Shown: piece after piece, positions 17,330 through 25,907 of the stretch
Layout of the letters: each line of letters opens with the position of its first letter
Position numbering within the stretch: the stretch's first letter is position 1
Assembly: GCF_032922745.1 (NCBI RefSeq)
Contig: NZ_CP136693.1
Location: 1,116,001-1,180,000 of the forward strand
Origin: Marinobacter salarius
GTDB lineage: Bacteria; Pseudomonadota; Gammaproteobacteria; Pseudomonadales; Oleiphilaceae
Direction: 5' to 3'
DNA length: 64,000 nucleotides
Notes under the pieces: generated by a model
What the model saw: the letters and a program-made list of their open reading frames with translations, nothing else
The model's database searches: none
What the model was told of the DNA's origin: nothing
Program-made: the position numbers and the translations under genes

Positions 17330-18244
17330 ATGACTGAAAATCGGTTTCATATAGCCTTCCTTGGTGTTGGCCTCATGGGTGCGCCCATGGTTCGGAATTT
17401 GTTGGGTGCGGGTTATCCAATGACGTTGTGGAATCGGACGGGGAGTAAGTGCGAGCCTTTTGCCGATGAAGCTATCATTGCCGGTACACCGGAAGACGCG
17501 GTTCGAGATGCCGACATCGTCATCACCATGCTGGAGAACGGCGATGTAGTGGAAGACGTGATGGTGGCGCAAGGGGGTATCGCGGCGCTCAAGGCCGGGG
17601 CGGTCTATATTGATATGAGTTCGGTTCAGCCGTCGCTGGCGCGACGCCATGCGGCCTTGGCGCAGGAGCAGGGGGTCGGGTATGTGGATGCACCTGTGTC
17701 CGGCGGTACTGTCGGCGCTGAGCAGGCAACGCTGAGTATTATGGCAGGTGGCGCCGACGCGGACGTTGAGCGGGTGCGGCCGGTTTTTGAGGCTCTGGGG
17801 AAATGTACGCCCATTGGTCCGGTAGGGGCGGGGCAACTGGCGAAGCTAGCCAATCAGGCGATTGTGGGGATTACCATTGGTGCGGTGTCTGAGGCGTTGT
17901 TGCTGGCGGCGAAGGGTGGGGCTGATCCTGCCGCTGTTCGGGAGGCGCTGATGGGCGGTTTTGCGGGGAGTCGGATTCTGGAGTTGCACGGGCAGCGGAT
18001 GATTGACCGAGACTTTTCACCCGGTGCACCGGCGCGGATTCAGTTAAAGGACCTGCGGATGATTCTGGATGAGGCCCGTTCCGAGGGGCTGACTCTGCCG
18101 CTGTCGCAGCAGGTGCATAATGAGTATCAGAGCCTGATCGCCAACGGGCACAGCGATGTGGATCACAGTGGTTTGCTGCTGGAATTGGAGCATCTCAATG
18201 GGGCATTGCTAGGCTCTTCGTCGGCCATCAAACGCAAAAGGTAG
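17330..18244 (+). CDS. Beta-hydroxyacid dehydrogenase (tartronate semialdehyde reductase / GlxR-like)
   Basis: The 304-residue protein has an N-terminal Rossmann motif FLGVGLMGAPMVRNLL, the beta-hydroxyacid dehydrogenase substrate motif VDAPVSGGTVGAEQATL, and the catalytic lysine in GAGQLAKLANQAIVG. The family includes 3-hydroxyisobutyrate dehydrogenase and tartronate semialdehyde reductase. A decayed fragment of hydroxypyruvate isomerase directly downstream favours the glyoxylate-pathway enzyme, as these genes are often adjacent. AAGGATAAGAACAA before the ATG supports the start. Confidence 0.85.
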   Translation: MTENRFHIAFLGVGLMGAPMVRNLLGAGYPMTLWNRTGSKCEPFADEAIIAGTPEDAVRDADIVITMLENGDVVEDVMVAQGGIAALKAGAVYIDMSSVQPSLARRHAALAQEQGVGYVDAPVSGGTVGAEQATLSIMAGGADADVERVRPVFEALGKCTPIGPVGAGQLAKLANQAIVGITIGAVSEALLLAAKGGADPAAVREALMGGFAGSRILELHGQRMIDRDFSPGAPARIQLKDLRMILDEARSEGLTLPLSQQVHNEYQSLIANGHSDVDHSGLLLELEHLNGALLGSSSAIKRKR

Positions 18245-18284
18245 ACTCGCAGCGAACCCCTGCATGCTGTATTACCGAGGTGGA

Positions 18285-18431
18285 ATGCATGAGCAGGGCG
18301 TGGGCGAGATTAACTTTCGGAATGTTTTCGCAGTGATTGACCGTCTGGGCTATGGTGGTTGGGTGAGCATGGAATGTCGCCTTGCGGGCGATACGATGTT
18401 GAGACTAGGCTGGTTCCGGGGAATGCCGTGA
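18285..18431 (+). pseudogene. C-terminal remnant of hydroxypyruvate isomerase (hyi)
   Basis: Reading from 18285 to the stop at 18429-18431 gives 48 codons that resemble the C-terminal end of hydroxypyruvate isomerase: GEINFRNVFAVIDRLGYGGW, then VSMECRLAGDT and LRLGWF. Intact Hyi proteins are about 260 residues and end in a comparable GEINY...GYxGWIG...LGW block. Everything upstream of this block is missing. It lies 40 bases after a GlxR-like gene, its usual operon partner. The assignment rests on remembered family sequence and was not aligned. Confidence 0.7.
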
Positions 18432-18534
18432 CCGTCGCCATTGGCGACACCCTCTTACAAGATCGTAACTGGCCGGCAACCGATGTTCTTCGTACCCTAG
18501 CTGTTAATGTAATCCGCTATCGGGAGGATAACCG

Positions 18535-19215
18535 GTGAAAGCACTGGTAATTGAAGACGATCAGGACGTGGCAAACTACCTTGTTAAAGGGCTGAGAGAG
18601 TCTGATTTTGTCGTGGATCACGCGGCGGATGGCAAGGAAGGCATGATGATGGCCGCCAGCGAAGACTACGACATTATGATTGTGGATCGCATGCTGCCCG
18701 GCATGGACGGTCTGTCAATCATCAAAACGGTACGTGCCACGGGTAATCAGGTACCTGTGTTGATTCTCAGTGCCCTGGGTGATGTCGACGACCGTGTGGA
18801 AGGCCTTCGAGGCGGGGGAGACGACTACCTGACCAAACCCTTTTCTTTCACCGAACTGTTGGCCCGCATAGAATCTCTGGCTCGCCGCAACCGTCAGTCT
18901 GCAGAAACCGAGACGGTGTTGAGGGTGGCGGATCTGGAAATGGATCTGCTCGCCAGAACCGTCAAGCGGGCCGGGCATAATATCGACGTACAGCCCCGGG
19001 AGTTCCGTCTGCTGGAATATCTCATGCGCAATGCCGGGCAGGTGGTTACTCGCACCATGTTGCTCGAAAAAGTATGGGACTATCATTTCGACCCCCAGAC
19101 CAACGTGATTGACGTGCATATCAGCCGTCTGAGAGCGAAGATCGACAAGGAGTTCGAGACCCCTTTACTGCAGACCATTCGGGGTGCAGGGTACATGTTG
19201 CGTGAAACTGCTTAG
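18535..19215 (+). CDS. OmpR/PhoB-family response regulator
   Basis: The 226-residue protein has a receiver domain with acidic pair E8/D9, phospho-acceptor D51 (MIVDRMLPG) and conserved KPF, followed by a winged-helix DNA-binding domain (REFRLLEYLMRNAGQVVTRT to NVIDVHISRLRAKID). The start is GTG with a strong GGGAGGATAACCG ribosome binding site. The kinase gene downstream overlaps its 3' end, so they form one two-component system. Resemblance is to the QseB/CzcR group; the signal is unknown. Confidence 0.93.
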   Translation: MKALVIEDDQDVANYLVKGLRESDFVVDHAADGKEGMMMAASEDYDIMIVDRMLPGMDGLSIIKTVRATGNQVPVLILSALGDVDDRVEGLRGGGDDYLTKPFSFTELLARIESLARRNRQSAETETVLRVADLEMDLLARTVKRAGHNIDVQPREFRLLEYLMRNAGQVVTRTMLLEKVWDYHFDPQTNVIDVHISRLRAKIDKEFETPLLQTIRGAGYMLRETA

Positions 19216-20677
19216 CCAGCTCAGAACTTCATCGTTCCAGTTAGCCCTGTTGTACATGGTGGTGTTCGCCACCTCGGTTTTCCTGTTGCTTGCGTTTATC
19301 TACTGGCGCACAGCAGGGTTTATGACTGCGCAGACCGATGAGACCATCGAGGCTGAAATTGCCGGCCTCGCTGAGCAATACCGTGGCAGCGGTATCAATG
19401 GCCTTATTTCCATCATACGCGAGCGTGTTGCCCGCGACCCCAATGCCAAGTCCATCTATCTGTTGACGACAGATGACTTCGTCAAGCTTGCCGGTAACGT
19501 TGAAAACTGGCCCAAGGGCTCTCGCTCCGACAGCGGCTGGATCAATTTCACCCTGAATCCGTCAGTGGGCTGGACTGGCCCGGAGCGCCTCGCACGGGCG
19601 CGCATTTTTGAAGTGCAGGGCGGTCTGCGCCTTTTGGTGGGCCGCGACGTGGACGAGCTCACCAACCTGAAGCGGGTGATCGAAACCGCCATTAACTGGG
19701 GGATGGGCATTACCCTGGCACTGGCGCTGCTGGGCGGCTTTCTGATGAGTCGAAGTACCACCCGCCGCATTGAAGTTATCAATAACACTTCCCGGCGCAT
19801 CATGAACGGCCATCTGTCACTACGCATACCAACTCGAGGAACCGACGACGACTTCGACCAGTTGGCAGAAAACCTGAACCAGATGCTGGACCGGATTGTG
19901 TACCTGATGGAAGGTATCCGGCATGTGTCCGACAGCATCGCCCACGATCTAAGAACCCCGCTGACCCGGCTGCGCAATCAGCTTGAAAACACCCTTATGT
20001 CGGTAGACAACGACGAGGCCCGGGAGCAGGCCGGCAAGGCCGTGGCAGAGGCGGACCAGTTGTTGGCCACCTTCAATGCCCTGCTTCGGATCGCGCGTTT
20101 GGAAACCCGTGGCAATACAGCGGACATGCAGCAGGTACCCCTGGGAGAGCTGGTTAGCGATGCGTGTGAGCTGTATGAAGCGTTGGCGGAAGACAAAGAG
20201 CAGCAGTTCGAGCAGTCCCTGGAAGATCATGTGGTGATCGAGGGCGATCGGGACCTGCTGTTCCAGATGGTCAGTAACCTGATTGATAACGCTATCAAGT
20301 ACACCCCGGAACAAGGCGAGATCCGGGTAAACGTACGCAAGGACGGCAACGACGCGATTTTCGAGGTAGGGGACAGCGGCATCGGTATTCCCGATGACGA
20401 GAAAGACCAGGTGTTCCAGCGCTTCTACCGGGTTGGCAAGAGCCGGTCATTGCCCGGCAACGGCCTGGGGCTCAGCCTTGTCAGCGCGGTGGCGGAGATC
20501 CACCAGGGCGTTATCGCACTGAGTGATCATCACCCCGGGGAAGACTATCCGGGGCTGATGGTCACCATTCGGTTGCCCGCTTACTCGCCGAACCGGAAAC
20601 GTCTGAAAGACACTCAGGCCATGCCCGCTGCGGAAGCCGGAGAGCAGAGCTCCCCGGGCGAACTCAGGGGTGTTTGA
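19202..20677 (+). CDS. Sensor histidine kinase (HAMP-HisKA-HATPase)
   Basis: The protein has an N-terminal membrane segment, a periplasmic loop of about 130 residues, a second membrane segment (GMGITLALALLGGFL), a HAMP linker, the H-box SIAHDLRTPLTRLRNQLE, the N-box LIDNAIKY, and G-boxes GDSGIGIP and GNGLGLSLV. Start: GTG 19202 gives 491 residues and overlaps the regulator stop by 14 bases; ATG 19184 would give 497. It is the cognate kinase of the preceding regulator. Confidence 0.92.
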   Translation: MKLLSQLRTSSFQLALLYMVVFATSVFLLLAFIYWRTAGFMTAQTDETIEAEIAGLAEQYRGSGINGLISIIRERVARDPNAKSIYLLTTDDFVKLAGNVENWPKGSRSDSGWINFTLNPSVGWTGPERLARARIFEVQGGLRLLVGRDVDELTNLKRVIETAINWGMGITLALALLGGFLMSRSTTRRIEVINNTSRRIMNGHLSLRIPTRGTDDDFDQLAENLNQMLDRIVYLMEGIRHVSDSIAHDLRTPLTRLRNQLENTLMSVDNDEAREQAGKAVAEADQLLATFNALLRIARLETRGNTADMQQVPLGELVSDACELYEALAEDKEQQFEQSLEDHVVIEGDRDLLFQMVSNLIDNAIKYTPEQGEIRVNVRKDGNDAIFEVGDSGIGIPDDEKDQVFQRFYRVGKSRSLPGNGLGLSLVSAVAEIHQGVIALSDHHPGEDYPGLMVTIRLPAYSPNRKRLKDTQAMPAAEAGEQSSPGELRGV

Positions 20678-20932
20678 TCAGTTGTTGGATACGCCGCGGA
20701 ACTGATTCACGCGGCTGATCACTGGCTTCAGCAGCGTGTCTACCTGTGAGCGGCGACGATCGAATTTGGCCTGGATGCTGTCCCACTCACCTTCCAGGTG
20801 TTTCTGTTCCAGCATGATAAACGCCGCCAGGTTATGACGGTTCAGCTTGCCGGTGATGCCGTATTGGTCAAGCCGATAACCGATACTGTCGAGACCATTG
20901 AGGGCCGTGTTGAGAAGCTTTTTGGTGTTCAT
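20678..20932 (-). CDS. Conserved small protein of unknown function
   Basis: The 84-residue product is hydrophilic and mostly helical by composition (EQKHLEGEWDSIQAKFDRRR), with no signal peptide or membrane segment. It is convergent with the histidine kinase, whose stop lies directly next to its own stop. I do not recognise the family. Confidence 0.6.
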   Translation of the reverse strand: MNTKKLLNTALNGLDSIGYRLDQYGITGKLNRHNLAAFIMLEQKHLEGEWDSIQAKFDRRRSQVDTLLKPVISRVNQFRGVSNN

Positions 20933-21141
20933 TCTGGTATCCCGTGCTTGGACGTTAAATCGGAAATTCAGTTAATTGAACGCTAACGCCTGCGTCTAGA
21001 GTGCGCAACCTAATCCGGCTCTGACCAAAACGTAATTCGGCCGCCACCACTGTGTAACCTGTTCTGTGGATAATAGTAACTGTAGCTAAGGAAGCCGGCG
21101 GAAACTTCGCTTGCTTCTCCCTCCAGCACAGCGCTAGCCTT

Positions 21142-21165
21142 ACCCCGTTTTTACGGGGTTTTTTT
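21142..21165 (+). terminator. Terminator-like hairpin in front of greB
   Basis: ACCCCGT (21142-21148) pairs with ACGGGGT (21153-21159) around a four-base T loop and is followed by a run of six T. It ends 22 bases before the greB start, and no coding gene precedes it on this strand, so it may be a leader attenuator or the end of a small RNA. Confidence 0.75.
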
Positions 21166-21187
21166 ATGTCTACACGGTGGTTTTTCT

Positions 21188-21679
21188 ATGGCCAGAACCC
21201 GCTACATAACCGCGGAGGGCGAGCAGGCTCTTCGTGAGGAATTGCGTTTTCTCTGGAAGGAGAAGCGTCCGGAAGTGACGCAGGCGGTGCGGGAGGCAGC
21301 CGCTCAGGGCGACCGCTCAGAGAACGCCGAGTACATTTATGGCAAGAAGCAGTTGCGAGAAATTGACCGCCGCGTGCGTTTCCTGACCAAACGGCTAGAC
21401 GAACTGGCGGTCGTGGATCGCCTTCCTGACGACCGGGGAAAGGTCTTCTTCGGCGCCTGGGTAACTATCGAAAGCGAAGAAGGCGACGAAAGCACCTACC
21501 GGCTGGTTGGTCCGGACGAATTCGATCTGCCCCGCGGCTACCTGAGCATCGACTCTCCCATGGCTCGTGCCCTTCTGGGCAAACGCATCGACGACGAGGT
21601 TAGCGTACGCACGCCGGATGGCTGGAATCACGTTGTGATCACCCATATTCATTATGAGCCGCTAACACCCGACAAGTGA
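21188..21679 (+). CDS. greB: Transcription elongation factor GreB
   Basis: The 163-residue protein has the coiled-coil N-terminus of Gre factors with the acidic tip (RSENAEYIYGKKQLREIDRR) that reaches into the RNA polymerase active site to stimulate cleavage of backtracked RNA. The C-terminal FKBP-like domain carries SIDSPMARALLGKRIDDEV. GreB rather than GreA is indicated by the YGKKQLREIDRRVRFL segment. The ribosome binding site is weak. A terminator-like hairpin lies immediately upstream and another follows the stop. Confidence 0.95.
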   Translation: MARTRYITAEGEQALREELRFLWKEKRPEVTQAVREAAAQGDRSENAEYIYGKKQLREIDRRVRFLTKRLDELAVVDRLPDDRGKVFFGAWVTIESEEGDESTYRLVGPDEFDLPRGYLSIDSPMARALLGKRIDDEVSVRTPDGWNHVVITHIHYEPLTPDK

Positions 21680-21689
21680 GGAGTGTCAC

Positions 21690-21715
21690 AAAACTGGCGA
21701 CTGGCCGGGTTTTTT
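21690..21715 (+). terminator. Rho-independent terminator of greB
   Basis: AAAACTGGC pairs imperfectly with GCCGGGTTTT around a GACTG loop (one G-T pair, one bulge), and the structure runs into a T tract, 11 bases after the greB stop. Confidence 0.65.
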
Positions 21716-21810
21716 GTCGTTTTTGGCGATAGACTGATCAAAAATTGTCAGTCTGAGGTGTGTTTGTTCAAATAATGTTCAGGCTCGGCATGACGCAAAA
21801 GGCAGTCGTT

Positions 21811-22254
21811 ATGGGCGGATTCGATACAAAAAGGACTATGGTCGGCACGATCATGCTGGTGGTGGCGCTGTCACCTCTGGTATTGGCTCAAACCGTCGAA
21901 GAATCCGTGGAGGGTGGTGCGTTCAACTACGAGGAGCGCTCCACGCTGGAAACCATTCCGTTTAACTCCATGGAAGAGGAGTCGCTGGCCAACACCGTCA
22001 TCGAAGGTGGGCTGGAAGCACCGGCTGCCGGTGTGCCCGTGCAACCGCGAACGGACGAGGATTTCTACCTGGACCCGCTCGCCCTTCAGCCTCGTGATCC
22101 ACGTACCGATCTCGGACGCAGTGAAATTCCGGTCGAATTTCGCTTCAGCAACCCCAAGTCCATTCCCGGGCAGACCCACGGCGATAATTACATCATCCGC
22201 CCGCCGACCAATCGGAACTACGGCGCGTTCAATACCACAACGACGGAACGATAG
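21811..22254 (+). CDS. Exported protein of unknown function
   Basis: The 147-residue product has a signal peptide (MGGFDTKRTMVGTIMLVVAL to VLAQ) and an acidic mature part ending in a Pro/Asn/Thr-rich tail (IIRPPTNRNYGAFNTTTTER). The start at 21811 is preferred because AAAGG lies eight bases upstream and it gives a clean signal peptide; upstream in-frame starts at 21760 and 21790 would lengthen it. No family recognised. Confidence 0.65.
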   Translation: MGGFDTKRTMVGTIMLVVALSPLVLAQTVEESVEGGAFNYEERSTLETIPFNSMEEESLANTVIEGGLEAPAAGVPVQPRTDEDFYLDPLALQPRDPRTDLGRSEIPVEFRFSNPKSIPGQTHGDNYIIRPPTNRNYGAFNTTTTER

Positions 22255-22272
22255 TTCGCCTGCCGCGCTGGT

Positions 22273-22584
22273 TCAGGCGGCGACGAAGCCTTCGGGATCT
22301 GTCCTGCCCAACACATCTTCGTAAAAGAACGTCAGCGCCTGCTTGGCCTGATTGAGGCGTGCCCGCGACACTTCCAGGCGTTCGCTCAGATAGGCCAGGA
22401 ACAATTGCCGATCGCCAGGCTGCAGCGTTTCCGGATTCTTCAGGTCGTGGAAAAGCACGAACCGGGAAATCCAGTGGAGATAGGTTTGCTCGGCGCGTTG
22501 GTTAAGCTGATGTTTGCGGATGGCGCCAGTCACTCGACTGACAAGGCCGGGCTGAGACTGTTCCAGCGCCTCGGTGATATCCAT
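22273..22584 (-). CDS. Stand-alone integrase N-terminal SAM-like domain protein
   Basis: The 103-residue product consists almost only of a tyrosine-recombinase core-binding (SAM-like) domain: RAEQTYLHWISRFVLFHD, an LQPGDRQLFLAYLSE segment, and LNQAKQALTFFYEDVLG. This most resembles the N-terminal part of integron-type integrases. The catalytic R-H-R-Y domain is absent and the gene ends normally, so it is either a domain remnant under selection or a DNA-binding protein. The start at 22584 gives the compact domain; an in-frame extension to 22716 has no domain support. Confidence 0.75.
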   Translation of the reverse strand: MDITEALEQSQPGLVSRVTGAIRKHQLNQRAEQTYLHWISRFVLFHDLKNPETLQPGDRQLFLAYLSERLEVSRARLNQAKQALTFFYEDVLGRTDPEGFVAA

Positions 22585-22676
22585 GATGCGTCTTCCGTGT
22601 GAATTGTTGTTCTTATGATGCGCGCATCTTATGACAATCGTTTGACCGCCGCAAAACTTTTGCGAGGGAAGTTGAG

Positions 22677-22711
22677 CGGGAGCAGAACCGTCGGTGCGTC
22701 GGCTGCTCCCG
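22677..22711 (-). terminator. Hairpin downstream of the acyl-CoA-binding protein gene
   Basis: A perfect 9-bp stem (CGGGAGCAG with CTGCTCCCG) with further CCG/CGG pairing in the loop lies 19 bases past the stop at 22730. It has no good T-run, so it may act as a 3' stabiliser rather than a strong terminator. Confidence 0.5.
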
Positions 22712-22729
22712 ATCAAGCTGGACTACGGG

Positions 22730-22990
22730 TTACTTCAGGGATTCCAGCTTATCGATGTACTTCTGCATGGCTTCCTCGGATGAGGTGCCCTTGACCTTCT
22801 CCCAGGCGTCGTACTTGGCGCGGCCGACAAAATCTATCATGCCCGGGCGTTTGCCACTGACATCACCTTCGGTGGCCTGCTTGTAGAGGGCATAGAATTC
22901 CAGCTTCAGTTCGTTGGAGGGTTTGAAGTCGCCCTCGGCGTTCTGGATGTAGTTGACGGCTTCGTCAAAGCGGGTTTTCAGGTCACTCAT
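22730..22990 (-). CDS. Acyl-CoA-binding protein (ACBP)
   Basis: The 86-residue protein has the ACBP fold signatures: RFDEAVNYIQN, LKLEFYALYKQATEGDVSG, RPGMIDFVGRAKYDAWEKVKG and the final helix AMQKYIDKLESL. ACBPs bind long-chain acyl-CoA esters and buffer or deliver them. The start at 22990 has AAAGGAA upstream and gives the standard length; an in-frame extension to 23083 is not plausible. Confidence 0.93.
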   Translation of the reverse strand: MSDLKTRFDEAVNYIQNAEGDFKPSNELKLEFYALYKQATEGDVSGKRPGMIDFVGRAKYDAWEKVKGTSSEEAMQKYIDKLESLK

Positions 22991-23141
22991 ATGGCGGTTC
23001 CTTTTCTGGTGTTGAATCCGATATTCACGATGCGGAAGAGTATATCCAGAGACAGTGTGACCGTCATTGGCCGATCGTTCCAATCCTTCGACGAATGGGG
23101 TATTGTCCGCATCCTTCTTTTAAGATAAACGGAGATGCCCC

Positions 23142-23633
23142 ATGGCCGCCGCCAACAAACTGGCAAGCATTGTTGCCAAGATCAATCAGTTGCCGGAATT
23201 TGCCCGGCCCAAGGCTTTGTCGCTGTTTTTCGGCAAGGCGGTTCCGTTCACTGGTACCACCGGCATTCGCATTGAAGCCCTAGATCAGGAACGTTGCGTG
23301 ATCTCCCTGAAGAACAAACGCAGGGTCCAGAACCACATCAAGGGCGTACATGCCGTGGCCTCCCTGTTATTGGCGGAATCCGCTACGGGCTTTCTCCTCG
23401 GTCTGAACGTGCCGGATGACAAGGTGCCCGTGATCAAAACGGCGCATGCCGAATACACCCGCCGTGCCAAAGGTGATATGAAGGTGGAGGCGTACCTTAC
23501 CGCTGAGCAGCGTGAGCGTATGCTGACCGAAGAGAAGGGCGAAACCTCGGTGCCGGTGACCATCCACGACAGCGAAGGCCAGCAGCCGATCGAGATTGAA
23601 ATGATCTGGGCCTGGACGCCAAAGCGTCGCTAG
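23142..23633 (+). CDS. DUF4442 hotdog-fold protein (thioesterase-like)
   Basis: The 163-residue protein carries the hotdog-type signatures of DUF4442: LKNKRRVQNHIKGVHAVASL followed by LLAESATGFLLGL and YTRRAKGDMKVEAYL. Members resemble PaaI-type acyl-CoA thioesterases, but no activity is established here. CGGAGATGCCCC before the ATG is a good ribosome binding site. It is divergent from the acyl-CoA-binding protein gene, which fits a role in acyl-CoA metabolism. Confidence 0.8.
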   Translation: MAAANKLASIVAKINQLPEFARPKALSLFFGKAVPFTGTTGIRIEALDQERCVISLKNKRRVQNHIKGVHAVASLLLAESATGFLLGLNVPDDKVPVIKTAHAEYTRRAKGDMKVEAYLTAEQRERMLTEEKGETSVPVTIHDSEGQQPIEIEMIWAWTPKRR

Positions 23634-23845
23634 TTGCGATAGGTCATTGTTGTGAAAGGCCCCGGGATGTCGAATGGTTGGCAATTCTTTGCCCGGGGTC
23701 GAAATATTGCCAGAAGCTGGCCAATTTTTGCTTGAGTACCCGATTTATCCTGTGTAGAGTTCTGTCTGTAGCGTGCCAGGATGGTGCGCACAATGGACTG
23801 TAACACCGCAACTGAGTTTGCACATGGACCACAGGGAGCAAGCGC

Positions 23846-24346
23846 ATGTCTTCAAAAGACGGTTCCGTCGCGCCGAAAGAGCGCATCAATATCAAGTATG
23901 TCCCCGCCACCGGTGATCAGCAGGCTGAAACAGAACTGCCGCTGAAGATGTTTGTCGTTGGTGACTTCAAGGGGCAAGCCGAAGAAACTCCGATCGAAGA
24001 CCGTAAGGCGATTTCCGTCGACAAGAACAACTTCCGTTCTGTGATGTCGGAAGCCGGTCTCACCCTCTCCACCACGGTCACCAACAAGCTGGACGAAGAA
24101 GCCGAAGAATTGCCGGTTAACCTCGAATTCCAGACGCTGGACGACTTTTCCCCGGATAGCATTTCCCGTCAGGTACCTGAGCTGAAGAAGCTGATTGAGC
24201 TTCGTGAAGCCCTGGTTGCCCTCAAGGGCCCGCTGGGTAACGTGCCATCGTTCCGATCCAAGCTGCAGGAACTGCTGGACAACGATGACGCCCGCGACAA
24301 ACTCCTCCAGGAGCTTGAGCTGGCCACGGACGAAAGCGGCGAATAA
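23846..24346 (+). CDS. tssB: T6SS contractile sheath small subunit TssB (VipA)
   Basis: The 166-residue protein shows the TssB features RINIKYVPATGDQQAETELP, the LPLKMFVVGDF strand and FQTLDDFSPDSISRQVPELK, the interface with TssC. TssB and TssC assemble into the cytoplasmic sheath whose contraction drives the Hcp tube and VgrG spike out of the cell. A GGGAGC ribosome binding site precedes the ATG. It is the first gene of the T6SS cluster; the 212 bases before it should hold the operon promoter, which I could not define. Confidence 0.96.
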   Translation: MSSKDGSVAPKERINIKYVPATGDQQAETELPLKMFVVGDFKGQAEETPIEDRKAISVDKNNFRSVMSEAGLTLSTTVTNKLDEEAEELPVNLEFQTLDDFSPDSISRQVPELKKLIELREALVALKGPLGNVPSFRSKLQELLDNDDARDKLLQELELATDESGE

Positions 24347-24422
24347 TCCGGACTCTTGATTCGAATTCTGCCATTGCTGGCAGGTTTCACTTTTCTATTA
24401 AAACGTACTGAAGGGATGTGGT

Positions 24423-25904
24423 ATGTCTGATACTGCTGAGCAGCAATCTGCTGCCTCCGAAGCTGCTGCGGAAGGCTCACTGCTGGACCAGGTAATGGCC
24501 AACAGTCGCATGGCTCCCGCCGATGAAGGATATGATGTGGCGCGCCGCGGCGTGGCAACGTTTATCTCCAACTTGCTGAAAAGCGACGAAAAAGGCCAGC
24601 CGGTCAACAAGGCACTGGTCGACCAGATGGTGGTCGAGCTCGATCGCAAGATCAGTGCCCAGATGGATGAAATCCTGCACGCGCCCAAGCTGCAGGAGCT
24701 GGAGTCTTCCTGGCGTGGTCTGAAGCTGATGGTGGATCGCACGGATTTCCGCGAGAACATCAAGGTGGACATTCTTCACGCCACCAAAACCGAACTGCTG
24801 GAAGACTTCGAGTTCGCACCGGACGTTACCCAGACTGGTTTTTACCAGCACATCTACTCCACGGAATACGGCCAGTTTGGCGGTGAGCCTGTGGGTGCCG
24901 TGGTGGGTAACTACGCGTTCACACCCTCCACGCCAGACATGAAACTGCTGCAGTACGTGTCTTCTGTCGGAGCGATGGCCCACGCGCCGTTTCTGTCCTC
25001 TGTTGCGCCAACGTTCTTTGGCGTCGACAGTTATCAGGAACTGCCGGCTATCAAGGAACTGAAAGCCGTCTTCGAAGGCCCGAAATACGCCAAGTGGCGC
25101 TCCCTGCGTGAGTCGGAAGACGCCCGCTACCTGGGCCTGACATCACCGCGCTTCCTGCTTCGTGTGCCTTATGATCCCACGGAAAACCCGGTACGCAGCT
25201 TCAACTACAAGGAAGACGTGTCCGGCGACCACGAGCATTACCTGTGGGGCAATACCGCCTATCTGCTGGCGACACGCCTGACCGAAAGCTTCGCCAAGTA
25301 CCGCTGGTGTCCGAACATCATCGGCCCGCAAAGCGGTGGTTCGGTGGAAGATCTGCCGGTTCACACGTTCGAATCCTTCGGCCAGCTGGAAGCCAAGATT
25401 CCGACCGAGGTGTTGATCACCGACCGTCGCGAATACGAAATGGCTGACGAAGGTTTCATCGCCCTGACCATGCGTAAGGGCAGTGACAACGCAGCGTTCT
25501 TCTCCGCCAACTCTGTGCAGAAACCGAAGCAGTTCCCGAACACCAAGGAAGGCAAGGAAGCGGAAACCAACTACAAGCTGGGTACGCAACTGCCTTACAT
25601 GATGATCGTGAACCGCCTGGCGCACTACATCAAGGTGCTGCAGCGTGAGCAGATTGGTTCCTGGAAAGAGCGTCAGGATCTTGAGCGTGAGCTGAACACC
25701 TGGATTCGCCAGTACGTGGCCGACCAGGAAAACCCTCCGGCGGATGTTCGCAGCCGTCGACCGCTGCGTGCCGCCAAGGTGACCGTTTCCGATGTGGAAG
25801 GCGATCCGGGCTGGTACTCGGTATCCCTGGCGGTTCGTCCGCACTTCAAGTACATGGGTGCGAACTTCGAACTGTCACTCGTCGGCCGACTGGACAAGGA
25901 CTAA
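24423..25904 (+). CDS. tssC: T6SS contractile sheath large subunit TssC (VipB)
   Basis: The 493-residue protein has the TssC motifs LQELESSWRGLKLMVDRTDF, GEPVGAVVGNYAF, LRVPYD and the C-terminal DVEGDPGWYSVSLAVRPHFK. It forms the outer sheath layers together with TssB and carries the ClpV-facing surface in the assembled sheath. It lies 76 bases after tssB. Confidence 0.97.
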   Translation: MSDTAEQQSAASEAAAEGSLLDQVMANSRMAPADEGYDVARRGVATFISNLLKSDEKGQPVNKALVDQMVVELDRKISAQMDEILHAPKLQELESSWRGLKLMVDRTDFRENIKVDILHATKTELLEDFEFAPDVTQTGFYQHIYSTEYGQFGGEPVGAVVGNYAFTPSTPDMKLLQYVSSVGAMAHAPFLSSVAPTFFGVDSYQELPAIKELKAVFEGPKYAKWRSLRESEDARYLGLTSPRFLLRVPYDPTENPVRSFNYKEDVSGDHEHYLWGNTAYLLATRLTESFAKYRWCPNIIGPQSGGSVEDLPVHTFESFGQLEAKIPTEVLITDRREYEMADEGFIALTMRKGSDNAAFFSANSVQKPKQFPNTKEGKEAETNYKLGTQLPYMMIVNRLAHYIKVLQREQIGSWKERQDLERELNTWIRQYVADQENPPADVRSRRPLRAAKVTVSDVEGDPGWYSVSLAVRPHFKYMGANFELSLVGRLDKD

Positions 25905-25907
25905 TCC

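Noticed and set aside
17114..17836. 240-residue minus-strand open frame covering repeat copy A and part of the GlxR-like gene
   Set aside because: It reads through the rpoH terminator, the repeat and the antisense of a clear dehydrogenase.
23685..23735. Two sigma-54-like sites before tssB (TTGGCAATTCTTTGC and TGGCCAATTTTTGC)
   Set aside because: Both have GG and GC 9 bases apart; the -24/-12 consensus needs 10, and RpoN promoters tolerate this poorly.
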